A stretch of DNA of 64,000 nt from Penaeicola halotolerans. GTDB taxonomy: Bacteria > Bacteroidota > Bacteroidia > Cytophagales > Cyclobacteriaceae. Below the pieces are notes generated by a model, which saw nothing but the letters and a program-made list of their open reading frames with translations, was not told the DNA's origin and did not search any database. The position numbers and the translations under genes are program-made. Positions 25,219 through 34,408 of this stretch are shown here, in pieces. The stretch spans positions 248,001 through 312,000 of the forward strand of contig NZ_JAEAGO010000001.1 in NCBI RefSeq assembly GCF_016464625.1. The letters are read 5' to 3'. Position 1 is the stretch's first letter. Each line of letters opens with the position of its first letter.

Positions 25219-26670
25219 TTAGAACTCTGCACTACCAGGAGTCCTAGGAAACGGTATTACATCTCGGATATTGGTCATCCCTGATACAAACAAGTTGAGT
25301 CTTTCAAATCCCAGTCCAAATCCTGAGTGTGGAGCCGATCCGAACTTTCTAGTTTCTAGATACCACCAAAGATTTTCTTCTTCTACATGCATTTCTTTCA
25401 TACGTGCAGTAAGCTTATCAAGTCTCTCCTCTCGCTGTGATCCACCCACGATCTCTCCGATGCCAGGGAATAGGATATCCATCGCTCTGACTGTCTTACC
25501 ATCATCGTTTTGTCTCATGTAGAAAGCTTTGATTTCCTTAGGGTAATCTGTCAAGATTACCGGCTTTTTGAAGTGCTTCTCTACCAAGTATCGCTCATGT
25601 TCAGACTGTAAGTCAGTACCCCAGCCTTCTACAGGATAAGCAAATTTCTTTTTCTTATTTGGTTGAGAGTTTCTAAGTATATCAATAGCTTCTGTATAAG
25701 TTAATCTCACAAACTCATTGTCTACTACGAATTTGAGTCGCTCAATGAGTCCCATCTCGCTTCTTTGATCAGCTTTTTTGTTTTGCTCTTCTTCAGCAGC
25801 TCTTTTGTCCAAGAAGTCCAGATCCTCGGCACAGTGGTCAAGCGCATATCTGATGACATACTTCATGAAGTCCTCTGCGAGGTTCATATTGTCCTCTAGA
25901 TCATAAAAAGCCATCTCGGGCTCAATCATCCAAAACTCGGCTAAGTGGCGAGTGGTATTGGAGTTTTCGGCACGGAAAGTAGGTCCAAAGGTATAGATCT
26001 CAGCAAGTGCCATAGCAGCAAGCTCACCTTCCAGCTGACCCGATACCGTGAGATTGGCTTCTTTTTCGAAAAAGTCCTGCTTATAATCTACTTGTCCTTC
26101 AGCAGTCTTAGGAACCTTATTGAGGTCTAGAGTAGTCACATGAAACATCTCACCAGCACCTTCGGCATCAGAACCAGTGATGATGGGCGTGTTCATGTAA
26201 AGAAATCCCTTCTCATTGAAATACTTATGCACTGCAAAGGCTAAAGCATGACGGACTCTAAACACGGCTCCGAAAGTATTGGTACGCATGCGGAGGTGTC
26301 CTATTTCTCTTAAAAATTCTAGAGAGTGCTTTTTTGGTTGCAATGGGTATTTTTCTGGATCAGCTTCCCCTAGTATCTCTATACTTTTTGCCAAAAGTTC
26401 TACTGACTGGCCAGCTCCTTGAGAAGCGGCCAATACACCCTCAGCTGAGATACAAGCTCCTGTGGTGACTTTCTTGAGAATCTCTTCGGATATTTGGCTA
26501 GGATCTGCTACGATTTGAAAATTGCTTATCACCGAACCATCATTGAGTGCGATAAAAGTCACGTTCTTATTGCTGCGCTTTGTTCTTACCCACCCTTTTA
26601 CTACGATAGATTTACCTACTTCTGCTGAAGCCAGTATCTCTTTTACCTTGGTTCTGTTGTTAAAAGCCAT
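25219..26670 (-). CDS. asnS: Asparaginyl-tRNA synthetase
   Basis: Class IIb synthetase that charges tRNA-Asn. 483 residues. The N-terminal OB-fold anticodon domain includes [20 protein letters not shown] (about 20-40). Motif 2 is [15 protein letters not shown], and motif 3 is [13 protein letters not shown] near the end. The N-type signature WMIEPEMAF fits AsnRS and not AspRS, and the C-terminus lacks the GAD insertion of bacterial AspRS. It is a single-gene unit transcribed to the left, ending at the terminator. Confidence 0.96.
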   Translation of the reverse strand: MAFNNRTKVKEILASAEVGKSIVVKGWVRTKRSNKNVTFIALNDGSVISNFQIVADPSQISEEILKKVTTGACISAEGVLAASQGAGQSVELLAKSIEILGEADPEKYPLQPKKHSLEFLREIGHLRMRTNTFGAVFRVRHALAFAVHKYFNEKGFLYMNTPIITGSDAEGAGEMFHVTTLDLNKVPKTAEGQVDYKQDFFEKEANLTVSGQLEGELAAMALAEIYTFGPTFRAENSNTTRHLAEFWMIEPEMAFYDLEDNMNLAEDFMKYVIRYALDHCAEDLDFLDKRAAEEEQNKKADQRSEMGLIERLKFVVDNEFVRLTYTEAIDILRNSQPNKKKKFAYPVEGWGTDLQSEHERYLVEKHFKKPVILTDYPKEIKAFYMRQNDDGKTVRAMDILFPGIGEIVGGSQREERLDKLTARMKEMHVEEENLWWYLETRKFGSAPHSGFGLGFERLNLFVSGMTNIRDVIPFPRTPGSAEF

Positions 26671-26796
26671 TTTCTTATTTTATATGAGTGCTAATGTATG
26701 ATAAAGAAGCCTTTTTTCTTGAAAAGGCTCCAAATTAATGTGGCTACAAAAAAACGATATAATCAGCTTTTTATCAAAAAATTGTCTGATTTATAA

Positions 26797-26804
26797 TAAA
26801 TTTG
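26797..26804 (+). promoter_or_regulatory. Candidate -7 box upstream of rpoN
   Basis: TAAATTTG matches the TAnnTTTG element. It lies about 110 bp before the rpoN ATG. No TTTG at the right spacing upstream is visible, so support is modest. Confidence 0.35.
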
Positions 26805-26914
26805 ACAGAGATATAGGTACTTCGATTAATTACTACATCAGTGTAGAACAAAGTGAGGTACCAGTCGTTTTCAATCATTATCTTATTTGCTAAAAGTATT
26901 TTTTTTAAGAGGGT

Positions 26915-28372
26915 ATGCAAAAATTAGGATTAAGTCAATCGCTAGGTCAAAAACTGTCTCCGCAGCAGATCCAGTTCATAAAATTGCTGCAGGTGCCTAC
27001 CGTGGAGCTAGACTCTCGCATAGAGGAGGAGCTAGAGATCAATCCAGCATTAGAGGAAGGCAAGGAAGAGACTGATCAAGTAGAAGATTTTGCAGACGAT
27101 AATTTCGAAGATGATTTTAGTCAAGATGATAGAGATGTTAATATAGATGACTATCTCAATGAAGACTACTCTGGCTATAAAATGCAGGGAGACGGCAACT
27201 ACAATCCTGATGATGATGATAGAGAGATGCCGTTAGCTAGTGGTACTTCCTTGCACGATCAGTTGATGCAGCAATTGGGTTTTTTGAGACTCAATGAACA
27301 TCAGCAAAAGATCGGAGAGCAGCTCATAGGAAGTGTAGAGGGTGATGGGTATATCAGAAGAGATATAGAAGCGATCATTAATGACATGGCTTTTTCTCAA
27401 AATTTAGAAACAGATACAGATGAGGTAGAGGAGGTTTTGAGAAAGATTCAAACATTTGATCCAGCAGGTATAGCCGCTAGAAATCTACAAGAGTGCCTAT
27501 TGCTTCAGCTAGAGCGATTTGAAAATACCTCAGATCCTGTAGTGGCTACAGCTATACAGATAGTGTCTGATTGCTTTGATGAATTTACTAAAAAGCACTA
27601 TGACAAGATCCTCAAAAAACTCAATATAGAAGAGGATGAAGAGCTACTCAAAGATGCAGTCAATACCATCATCAAACTCAATCCTAAGCCTGGAAGTAGT
27701 TCAGATGGTATCGTGCGTACACAGTTTTTGTTCCCAGACTTCATTCTAACCAATGTCAATGGTAAACTAGAAGTGTCGCTCAACTCTAAAAATGCACCTG
27801 ATTTGAGAATTAGTAAGTCTTATGCGGAGATGTTTGACGCCTATGACAAGAGTGATAAGAAAGATAAAAAACTCAAAGATACGGTGACCTTCGTCAAGCA
27901 AAAGCTAGATGCGGCCAAGTGGTTTATCGATGCGATCAAGCAGCGTCAGCATACACTTTTGAGAACCATGCAAGCGATTCTAGAGTATCAGTTTGAGTTT
28001 TTTCAAGAAGGTGACGAAACAAAACTCCGTCCAATGATCTTAAAGGATATCGCCAATGAGATCGGTATGGATATCTCTACTGTTTCTCGTGTGGCTAATA
28101 GTAAAGCGATTCAGACAGAGTTTGGTATTTACCCACTCAAATACTTCTTTTCAGAAGGTATTGCTACCGATAGTGGGGAGGACGTGAGCAATAGAGAAGT
28201 GAAGAGCATCCTTCAGCAAATCATTGGAGAAGAGGAAAAGAAAAAGCCGCTTTCTGATGATAAATTGGTGAAAATATTAAATGATAAAGGCTACAATATA
28301 GCCAGAAGAACTGTTGCCAAATACAGAGAACAACTCAATATTCCTGTGGCAAGACTTAGAAAAGAACTGTAG
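26915..28372 (+). CDS. rpoN: RNA polymerase sigma-54 factor
   Basis: Alternative sigma factor that binds -24/-12 promoters and needs an AAA+ activator. 485 residues. The N-terminal activator region has LSPQQIQFIKLLQVP (about 14-28) and an acidic, Asp/Glu-rich region II (about 50-110). The core-binding and HTH domains follow, and the RpoN box ARRTVAKYREQL is near the C-terminus. The first ATG with the right context is at 26915. No enhancer-binding protein is in the window. It ends with a one-base overlap into a PAP2-like gene with a GTG start, suggesting coupling. Confidence 0.97.
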   Translation: MQKLGLSQSLGQKLSPQQIQFIKLLQVPTVELDSRIEEELEINPALEEGKEETDQVEDFADDNFEDDFSQDDRDVNIDDYLNEDYSGYKMQGDGNYNPDDDDREMPLASGTSLHDQLMQQLGFLRLNEHQQKIGEQLIGSVEGDGYIRRDIEAIINDMAFSQNLETDTDEVEEVLRKIQTFDPAGIAARNLQECLLLQLERFENTSDPVVATAIQIVSDCFDEFTKKHYDKILKKLNIEEDEELLKDAVNTIIKLNPKPGSSSDGIVRTQFLFPDFILTNVNGKLEVSLNSKNAPDLRISKSYAEMFDAYDKSDKKDKKLKDTVTFVKQKLDAAKWFIDAIKQRQHTLLRTMQAILEYQFEFFQEGDETKLRPMILKDIANEIGMDISTVSRVANSKAIQTEFGIYPLKYFFSEGIATDSGEDVSNREVKSILQQIIGEEEKKKPLSDDKLVKILNDKGYNIARRTVAKYREQLNIPVARLRKEL

Positions 28373-28989
28373 TGAATAAACAACTAGCCACGGCATTATC
28401 AGTGATTTTTCAACCATTGGTAATGCCTACACTGACTTACATTATCCTATTTTATTATGCACCAGACTTGGTGAGCATCAGTGATGAGGTGAAGTTAGGG
28501 CTTTTGATATTGATCAGCTTAGTTACGCTAGTGATCCCCACGATCAGTATTCTCTCGATGAAGTGGACAGGGATGATCGCCAGTCTAGAGATGCAAACGA
28601 AGAAAGAGCGTTTGATCCCCTTCTTTACTATCACGGTTTTTTATATCATTTCTGCTTATTTTTTTCAGCAGCGATTCAACTATGATCCGATGATCAATTT
28701 GGTCTTTTTGACTATCACAGGGGTCATCACGGTGCTTTCCTTCATCACGATCTTTTGGAAAATCAGCGCTCACAGTGCTGGATTAGCAGGTATATTAGGC
28801 TTCATGATCGCATGGAATGCCAAATTCCAACAACCAAGTCTATTAGGTCCGCTGGTTTTAGTAGGACTACTTACAGGCGCGGTGATGTCTGCAAGACTCT
28901 ATCTCGATAGTCACAGACCTTTGGAAGTGTTAGGAGGAGCCATATTTGGATTTGCTTCCTGTGCTGCAGCAGTGTATTTTTATGCATAA
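28372..28989 (+). CDS. PAP2-like integral membrane protein
   Basis: A 205-residue protein with about six membrane helices. The second half resembles phosphatidic-acid phosphatase type 2 proteins: SAHSAGLAG resembles the PAP2 SGH motif, and the segment RLYLDSHRPLEVLGGAIFG resembles the SRxxxxxH...D motif. The first conserved KxxxxxRP motif is not seen, so catalytic activity is doubtful. The start is GTG at 28372, sharing one base with the rpoN stop. It may be a lipid-phosphate phosphatase relative of unknown function. Confidence 0.7.
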   Translation: MNKQLATALSVIFQPLVMPTLTYIILFYYAPDLVSISDEVKLGLLILISLVTLVIPTISILSMKWTGMIASLEMQTKKERLIPFFTITVFYIISAYFFQQRFNYDPMINLVFLTITGVITVLSFITIFWKISAHSAGLAGILGFMIAWNAKFQQPSLLGPLVLVGLLTGAVMSARLYLDSHRPLEVLGGAIFGFASCAAAVYFYA

Positions 28990-29002
28990 CCAAATCTTGC
29001 TT

Positions 29003-29785
29003 ATGGAATTTCAATATATCACTTATCACCAAACCAATGCTTGTGTCACACTGACGCTCAATCGTACAGAGGTTTTCAATGCATTCAATGCTGAGATTCT
29101 TTTCGAATTACAACGTGCTTTCAAGCAAATTGCCTCGGATGAAAGCGTCAGAGTAGTTGTACTCACAGGAGAGGGTAAAGCTTTCAGTGCTGGTCAAGAC
29201 CTCAAAGCTGCTGGCGATCCTGACAAAATCAATTTCAATCAAATCATTACTGAGCGATACAATCCCTTAATCAAAGCAATGCGTAACCTCCCCAAGCCGA
29301 TCATCTGTAGACTCAATGGTGTAGCAGCTGGAGCAGGATGTTCTTTGGCCTTAGCTTGTGACCTGATCATTGCAGCAGAGGAAGCATACTTAGCAGAGAT
29401 TTTCATCAATATTGCATTGGTGATGGATGCGGGGTCTACTTATTTTTTACCGAGACAGGTGGGAAGCTTGAAGGCTTTTGAGCTAGCGACTATGGGGCCT
29501 AAGGTCACAGGCAAAGAGGCTGAATCTTTAGGTTTAGTCAATAAAGCAGTACCGATGGAACAGCTAGATGAGACAGTAGCCAAGTATGTAGCCTATTATG
29601 AAACAGCCCCTACCAAAGCCGTAGGCCTGATCAAAAAGATGCTTCAAAAGTCATCTACCTCAACTTTGGAGGAAGTCTTAGCCTATGAGGCACTTTGTCA
29701 GCAGACAGCAGGTCAAACCAGTGATTTTAGAGAAGGCGTGAGAGCCTTTTTAGAAAAGAGAAAGCCTAGCTTTCAAGGAAAATGA
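29003..29785 (+). CDS. Enoyl-CoA hydratase/isomerase, PaaG-like
   Basis: Crotonase-fold protein of 260 residues. I take the ATG at 29003 (MEFQYITYH...), because the longer ORF begins inside the upstream gene and adds no family sequence. Features: AFSAGQDLKA (oxyanion-hole region), GVAAGAGCSLALACD, and the PaaG-type active-site stretch IALVMDAGSTYFLPR, whose Asp corresponds to the catalytic residue of isomerases such as PaaG rather than the Glu pair of classical hydratases. Possible role: ring-opening or double-bond shift in phenylacetate or fatty-acid breakdown. No other paa gene is in the window. Substrate is inferred only. Confidence 0.82.
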   Translation: MEFQYITYHQTNACVTLTLNRTEVFNAFNAEILFELQRAFKQIASDESVRVVVLTGEGKAFSAGQDLKAAGDPDKINFNQIITERYNPLIKAMRNLPKPIICRLNGVAAGAGCSLALACDLIIAAEEAYLAEIFINIALVMDAGSTYFLPRQVGSLKAFELATMGPKVTGKEAESLGLVNKAVPMEQLDETVAKYVAYYETAPTKAVGLIKKMLQKSSTSTLEEVLAYEALCQQTAGQTSDFREGVRAFLEKRKPSFQGK

Positions 29786-29800
29786 GATTATAGCAAGTAT

Positions 29801-29840
29801 AAAAAAAAGCTTCAAAATGTAAATTTTGAAGCTTTTTTTT
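29801..29840. terminator. Strong bidirectional terminator
   Basis: An 18-bp perfect stem (29801-29818 with 29823-29840) with a GTAA loop and A-run/T-run ends lies between the plus-strand enoyl-CoA hydratase gene and the minus-strand DUF4168 gene. Confidence 0.93.
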
Positions 29841-29853
29841 ATACTAAGAAGGA

Positions 29854-30342
29854 TTAGTTGTCCTCGTTTTCTTCCGCAAGCAACTTATTGATTTTTTCCT
29901 GCACTTTAGGAGACTGCTGATAGGCCATTCCGATCTCAGTAAAAGTCTGGATCTTCATGCCTTCATCAGTTATTTTCTCTTGTATTTCATTGTTGACTTC
30001 CTGCTGTATAGCCTGTACTTTTTGCACCGCTTTATTAAAAGAAGCTACTTCATCTTGACTTGCTTTAGCCGATTCTAAATCCTGCTTTTGCATAGCTTCC
30101 ATGATTTGATTGAATCGCTGCACTTCTAATTTTTCTTCTGTGATAGCACTCATCATCTTCTGAGTACCTGCTTCTTGCAAGGGAGCGATTTTCTTGTTGA
30201 TGTCTACAAACTGTTTGATTTCATTGTCGCTAAAATCGTCTCTAACTTGTTGCTGAGGAGGCATCTGCTGTGCAGTAGTGGCAAAAGCCAAAACGATAAG
30301 TGAAAGTGATAAGAGAGATTTTAGGATGTTTGAATAAGTCAT
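29854..30342 (-). CDS. Exported DUF4168 protein
   Basis: A 162-residue protein with a signal peptide (SLLSLSLIVLAFATTAQ, cleavage around residue 25) and a helical, Gln/Glu/Lys-rich mature part matching the DUF4168 pattern. It has two related helix-rich stretches: IKQFVDINKKIAPLQEAG and IQTFTEIGMAYQQSPKVQEK. It is expected in the periplasm or outer membrane surface. Function is unknown; members are annotated only by domain. It is the second gene in a minus-strand order, 51 bp after the GGCT gene. A 10-bp palindrome (GAACATGTTC, 30359-30368) lies just upstream of its start. Confidence 0.82.
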   Translation of the reverse strand: MTYSNILKSLLSLSLIVLAFATTAQQMPPQQQVRDDFSDNEIKQFVDINKKIAPLQEAGTQKMMSAITEEKLEVQRFNQIMEAMQKQDLESAKASQDEVASFNKAVQKVQAIQQEVNNEIQEKITDEGMKIQTFTEIGMAYQQSPKVQEKINKLLAEENEDN

Positions 30343-30393
30343 AATATGTTGTTTTGTGGAACATGTTCATATAAATAACGTCTCAAACTCGAT

Positions 30394-30840
30394 TTAGTGC
30401 CCTAAAATTGGAAAACCTCGTTTTTGGATGTGGTTGATGTATGTCTCAGGCAAGCCATTTTCACGAGCACCTGAGAGCATCAAGTCAAGGTATTCTTTGT
30501 CAAGTGGTAGCTGAGCATGAGCAGGTGAGATGAAAGTTTGTGTCGTCTGAGTTCCACTGTCAGTCACGACAGTTACATTGATGAGTTTGTAGCCAGGTTC
30601 TGTTTTTTCAAGCTTGTCAAGTACCTCCTCTGAGATCGTATAGAGGATTCCATAGGTATGTGCGTTAGGGTCTATTTGGATATTGGCCCTTGCTTGACCA
30701 GCACTATTTTTTCCATCGAAAGTGAGTGTATAGCCACTAAGTTTGACGACCTCTTGTCCGTAGACTTGGTCTTGGATACGCGCTAAAAAAGTTGGGGTAT
30801 GCAAATTACTTGCATACCCGAAATATTGGATCAATTTCAT
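30394..30840 (-). CDS. Gamma-glutamylcyclotransferase-like (AIG2/GGCT) protein
   Basis: A 148-residue protein of the gamma-glutamylcyclotransferase fold. It starts LIQYFGYASNLH, matching the family's 'YFAYGSNL' motif, and contains LEKTEPGYKLINVTV where the catalytic Glu of the family is expected. It would release 5-oxoproline from gamma-glutamyl amines or peptides. It overlaps the end of the epimerase/dehydrogenase gene upstream (ATGA), so it is in its operon. Substrate and true activity are not certain. Confidence 0.8.
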   Translation of the reverse strand: MKLIQYFGYASNLHTPTFLARIQDQVYGQEVVKLSGYTLTFDGKNSAGQARANIQIDPNAHTYGILYTISEEVLDKLEKTEPGYKLINVTVVTDSGTQTTQTFISPAHAQLPLDKEYLDLMLSGARENGLPETYINHIQKRGFPILGH

Positions 30841-31790
30841 ACGAAATGCTTCATATAGGCAGGCAAGTTGGCAAGGATATCATCCGTCATAGCATCTAAG
30901 TCATACTGATGTGCCCAGCCCCAATCTGCTCTGGCCGCGCTATCATCGATACTATCTGGCCAGCTATCAGCTATAGCTTGTCTAAAGTCAGGTTGATAAC
31001 TGATTTTAAAGTCAGGATACTTTCTTAAGATGCTTTCGTGAATTTCTTTTGGTGAAAAGCTCATACCACTAAGATTGTAGCTAGACCTGATTTTCACTTG
31101 CTCCTTAGGGGCATGCATGAGGTCTAAGGTAGCCTTGATCGCATCAGGCATGTACATCATCGGTAGATAGGTCTTTTCAGATAGGAAGCATTCAAAAGCT
31201 TCTCCAGCAATGGCTTTATGATAAATGTCTACAGCATAGTCCGTAGTACCACCACCTGGGAGGGATTTGTAGCCTATGAGACCAGGATATCTAAGGCTTC
31301 TCACATCTACACCATACTTTTGGAAGTAGTACTCACACCATCTTTCTCCAGCTTGTTTAGAGATGCCATAGACGGTATTAGGATCCATGACGCAGTGTTG
31401 AGGGGTATTTTGCATCGGGGTATTTGGTCCAAATACTGCGATAGATGATGGCCAGTAAACTTTGATGCCATGAATCTTAGCCAGCTCCAAGACTGTCAGT
31501 AGTGACTCCATGTTGAGTGCCCAAGCAAAGTGTGGATTCTTCTCTCCAGTAGCTGAGAGGATGGCTGCCAAGTGGTAGATTTGTGTGAATTTCTCTTTGG
31601 CTACTAAGTCTGTCAAAGCTTTCTTATCCATCACATCTAGGACTTGAAACCTGCAGAAATCAAACTTACTATTTGCGGCAGCATTGATATCTGTAGCCAT
31701 CACTTGTTCGCCACTATAGCGATCTACTAAGGCTTGTGTGAGTTCTGATCCGAGTTGGCCTGCTGCGCCTATTACGAGTATCTTTTCCAT
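30837..31790 (-). CDS. tdh: NAD-dependent epimerase-type L-threonine 3-dehydrogenase
   Basis: Oxidises L-threonine to 2-amino-3-ketobutyrate, the substrate of Kbl. The 317-residue protein (ATG ending at 31790; an ORF ATG 21 bp upstream is less likely) is of the short-chain epimerase type. It has the glycine loop GAAGQLGSEL and the catalytic YxxxK pair (Y141 and K145 in NTVYGISKQAGERW). This is distinct from the zinc-dependent E. coli Tdh. It is divergent from kbl across 122 bp, the natural pairing for threonine breakdown. It overlaps the GGCT gene (ATGA). Confidence 0.9.
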   Translation of the reverse strand: MEKILVIGAAGQLGSELTQALVDRYSGEQVMATDINAAANSKFDFCRFQVLDVMDKKALTDLVAKEKFTQIYHLAAILSATGEKNPHFAWALNMESLLTVLELAKIHGIKVYWPSSIAVFGPNTPMQNTPQHCVMDPNTVYGISKQAGERWCEYYFQKYGVDVRSLRYPGLIGYKSLPGGGTTDYAVDIYHKAIAGEAFECFLSEKTYLPMMYMPDAIKATLDLMHAPKEQVKIRSSYNLSGMSFSPKEIHESILRKYPDFKISYQPDFRQAIADSWPDSIDDSAARADWGWAHQYDLDAMTDDILANLPAYMKHFV

Positions 31791-31844
31791 AAAATTGCTT
31801 GTCTCATTCACGGCTCTCTCAGAAGCTGTTAGAGAATTTTGTTT

Positions 31845-31852
31845 TATATTTG
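31845..31852 (+). promoter_or_regulatory. Candidate -7 box for the 61-aa ORF/kbl transcript
   Basis: TATATTTG matches TAnnTTTG on the plus strand. A transcript start about 7 bp further would give a leader of about 55 nt to the ATG at 31913. It overlaps the divergent tdh promoter. Confidence 0.45.
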
Positions 31853-31864
31853 GGTTATCAGATG

Positions 31865-31872
31865 CAAATCTA
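31865..31872 (-). promoter_or_regulatory. Candidate -7 box for tdh (minus strand TAGATTTG)
   Basis: Read on the minus strand, this is TAGATTTG, matching TAnnTTTG. It points to a start near 31858 and so to a leader of about 68 nt to tdh. It lies 12 bp from the plus-strand box 31845-31852. Confidence 0.4.
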
Positions 31873-31912
31873 ACAAAATAGGGCTTATTAAAAATACAGG
31901 ATCATCAAATCA

Positions 31913-32098
31913 ATGACCTTTGAAGTTTATCTCCAACAAAAGAAAATTGACAGTGTTACCTTTCAACAGCGAGAGCCTGAAAGGTGGCAAGCTTTCAAAC
32001 AGGTTTTTGATCAAATAAGCCCAGAAAGTTTCACTCAGCAGAAACTGTTTTTGATCAATCAAATCAGAAGAAATTATCCATTAGTCAACCCAGTATAA
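31913..32098 (+). CDS. Small protein of unknown function upstream of kbl
   Basis: A 61-residue ORF I do not recognise by name. It has no hydrophobic segment and looks helical, with many Gln, Phe and Arg residues ([18 protein letters not shown], then [15 protein letters not shown]). It ends one base before the kbl start, with a promoter-like box upstream, so it is probably translated. It may be a regulator or a partner of Kbl, but nothing in the sequence shows which. Confidence 0.6.
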   Translation: MTFEVYLQQKKIDSVTFQQREPERWQAFKQVFDQISPESFTQQKLFLINQIRRNYPLVNPV

Positions 32099-32099
32099 C

Positions 32100-33296
32100 A
32101 TGTATCAAAAGTTAAAACCAGTATTAGAAAATGAAATCGCAGAGATCAAAGCTGCGGGACTTTTTAAGCAAGAGCGTATCATCACTTCAGCACAAGGAGC
32201 GGAGATCACTATCGAAGGGGGACAGCAAGTGCTCAATTTTTGTGCGAACAACTATCTCGGACTTTCTTCACATCCTAAGGTGATCCAAGCTGCCAAGGAT
32301 GCGATCGATACACATGGTTTTGGTATGTCTTCAGTACGATTTATTTGTGGTACGCAAGATATACACAAGACTCTTGAGCGTAAGATATCTGAATTCCTCG
32401 GAACAGAAGATACCATCCTTTATGCAGCGGCATTTGATGCTAATGGAGGCGTATTTGAACCGCTTTTCGGTGCAGAAGATGCAATCATCTCTGATGCGCT
32501 CAATCATGCTTCTATCATAGACGGTGTGAGACTGACTAAGTCGATGAGATTTAGGTATCAGCACAATGACATGGCTGATCTAGAAAAGCAGTTGCAAGAT
32601 GCCGATGCACAAGGGGCGAAGCAAAAGATCATCGTAACAGATGGCGTATTTTCTATGGATGGTACCATCGCTCAGTTGGATAAGATTTGTGCGCTAGCAG
32701 ATAAATACAATGCCCTTGTGATGACGGATGAATGTCACTCTACTGGATTCATGGGAAAGACAGGCCGTGGAGTACATGAACTCAAAGGAGTGATGGACAA
32801 GGTAGACATCATCACAGGAACGCTAGGTAAAGCATTAGGTGGAGCTTCAGGAGGCTTTACATCAGGTAAAAAAGAGATCATAGAGCTACTCCGTCAGCGC
32901 TCTAGACCTTATTTATTTTCCAATACCCTAGCACCTTCTATCACTGGAGCAAGCATCGCGGTATTTGACATGCTATCTGAAACTACGGCTTTGAGAGATA
33001 AATTAGAAGATAATACCAAGTATTTCCGTGCAAAGATGACTGAAGCTGGCTTTGATATGAAGCCAGGTGAGCATCCGATCGTACCGATCATGCTGTATGA
33101 TGCGGTATTATCACAGCAGATGGCAGCGAAACTATTGGAGAAAGGAATCTATGTGATCGGCTTCTACTATCCAGTAGTACCAAAAGGTCAAGCAAGAATC
33201 CGAGTACAGATTTCAGCCGCTCATGACCGCAGTCACCTAGATACAGCTATTGCTGCCTTTATCTCAGTGGGTAAGGAGCTAGGCGTGATCAAGTAA
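32100..33296 (+). CDS. kbl: Glycine C-acetyltransferase (2-amino-3-ketobutyrate CoA ligase)
   Basis: PLP enzyme that splits 2-amino-3-ketobutyrate with CoA to glycine and acetyl-CoA. 398 residues. The PLP lysine is K244 in [13 protein letters not shown], the same residue number as in E. coli Kbl. Other signatures are [24 protein letters not shown] and FSNTLAPS. With tdh across the divergent promoter it makes the full threonine-to-glycine route. A clear terminator follows. Confidence 0.96.
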   Translation: MYQKLKPVLENEIAEIKAAGLFKQERIITSAQGAEITIEGGQQVLNFCANNYLGLSSHPKVIQAAKDAIDTHGFGMSSVRFICGTQDIHKTLERKISEFLGTEDTILYAAAFDANGGVFEPLFGAEDAIISDALNHASIIDGVRLTKSMRFRYQHNDMADLEKQLQDADAQGAKQKIIVTDGVFSMDGTIAQLDKICALADKYNALVMTDECHSTGFMGKTGRGVHELKGVMDKVDIITGTLGKALGGASGGFTSGKKEIIELLRQRSRPYLFSNTLAPSITGASIAVFDMLSETTALRDKLEDNTKYFRAKMTEAGFDMKPGEHPIVPIMLYDAVLSQQMAAKLLEKGIYVIGFYYPVVPKGQARIRVQISAAHDRSHLDTAIAAFISVGKELGVIK

Positions 33297-33318
33297 AAAT
33301 GATTGAATTATAAAATAC

Positions 33319-33349
33319 AAGCCAGCTTAAGGATGTCTTAAGCTGGCTT
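33319..33349 (+). terminator. Terminator after kbl
   Basis: AAGCCAGCTTAA (33319-33330) pairs perfectly with TTAAGCTGGCTT (33338-33349) around a seven-base loop, followed by TTT. It lies 23 bp after the kbl stop and before the convergent hydrolase gene. Confidence 0.88.
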
Positions 33350-33376
33350 TTTGCTATACACCTCATCCTTTGTCAG

Positions 33377-34291
33377 TCATTTCACCTGCTGCGCTAACCA
33401 ATCAGCGACATCTTCGTAGACGCTTTGTCTAATGCTTTCATTGAGGATCTCGTGCCTCATGTTTTCATATAGTTTCAAAGTGATATCACTAAATCCATCC
33501 TGCTGATGATCATTTACGGTTTGGATTACCCCTTTGCCAAAGTTTCCAATTGGATCTTGCTCCCCACTGATGAATAGGAAGGGAAAGCGCTTATTAATTT
33601 TGCTAGCCCAATTTTTCTGAGTAGCCTTACTCACTAGATTAAATAGTGTAGCGAAGCCGTTGAAGGAGAAGTCTATTCCAGAAAGTGAGTCTTGGATGAA
33701 GTTTATGCGATTTTGTTTGTCAAGGCTGAGCCAGTTTGTGCCATCTAGAGGTTGCTCATTTTTAAAGCGAGTATTATTTATTTGATCAAAGAAGGTATTG
33801 ATAAACTTGCTTCTATGGGTGGGAGCGATGACATTGAGTAACTGGAAGAGAGATTTAATGATTGACATACCAAATACTTTGCCTCCAGTCCCTACGATGA
33901 TGGCGCCATGAAAAGAGTTGCTTTCCTCACGCAGTAGATTTCTAGTGATGAAAGATCCCATGGAATGGCCTAGGATGAAATTTGCCACATTCGGGTATTG
34001 AGTTTTTAAAATTTCAGCTAGGTGAAAAGCGTCAGATACCAATTGCTCTGCTGCCTGTTTCTTCTTGAAAAAACCTAACTCCTTCGGCTCATTCACTGAG
34101 TGACCGTGGCCTATATGATCATAGATCAGAACCGCATATCCCTGATTTGATAGGTAAGAAGCAAATTCGACATATCTTCCACTATGTTCCTTCATCCCAT
34201 GTAGGATGAGCAGTGTGGCTTTTACCGTACCATTACTTGGTAGGAGGATTTGATAGTGGTTATGAGAAAATGGCAGTTTTTTAATGGCCAT
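33377..34291 (-). CDS. Alpha/beta-hydrolase (lysophospholipase/monoacylglycerol lipase type)
   Basis: A 304-residue serine hydrolase. The nucleophile elbow is LGHSMGS (S110). The oxyanion loop is LILHGMKEHSGRY, and the strand-helix motif YDHIGHGHS is typical of monoacylglycerol lipases and PldB-type lysophospholipases. The acid (SGEQDPIGNFG) and the histidine (NMRHEILNE) are in order. No signal peptide is seen, so it is probably cytoplasmic. It stands alone on the minus strand between kbl and the DUF808 gene. The true lipid substrate is unknown. Confidence 0.88.
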   Translation of the reverse strand: MAIKKLPFSHNHYQILLPSNGTVKATLLILHGMKEHSGRYVEFASYLSNQGYAVLIYDHIGHGHSVNEPKELGFFKKKQAAEQLVSDAFHLAEILKTQYPNVANFILGHSMGSFITRNLLREESNSFHGAIIVGTGGKVFGMSIIKSLFQLLNVIAPTHRSKFINTFFDQINNTRFKNEQPLDGTNWLSLDKQNRINFIQDSLSGIDFSFNGFATLFNLVSKATQKNWASKINKRFPFLFISGEQDPIGNFGKGVIQTVNDHQQDGFSDITLKLYENMRHEILNESIRQSVYEDVADWLAQQVK

Positions 34292-34408
34292 GATTTTCTA
34301 ATTTTGAAAGGAATGTAGTCTTAACTATTTTCGTAAAGGATATCAATATAATTAATTTACCATTATCCCTTTTCTAAAGACTTTTACTAAGTATAGTCAA
34401 AATCCCCG

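Noticed and set aside
30359-30368. GAACATGTTC palindrome before the DUF4168 gene
   Set aside because: A 10-bp palindrome can occur by chance and no known regulator motif fits; kept only as a note.
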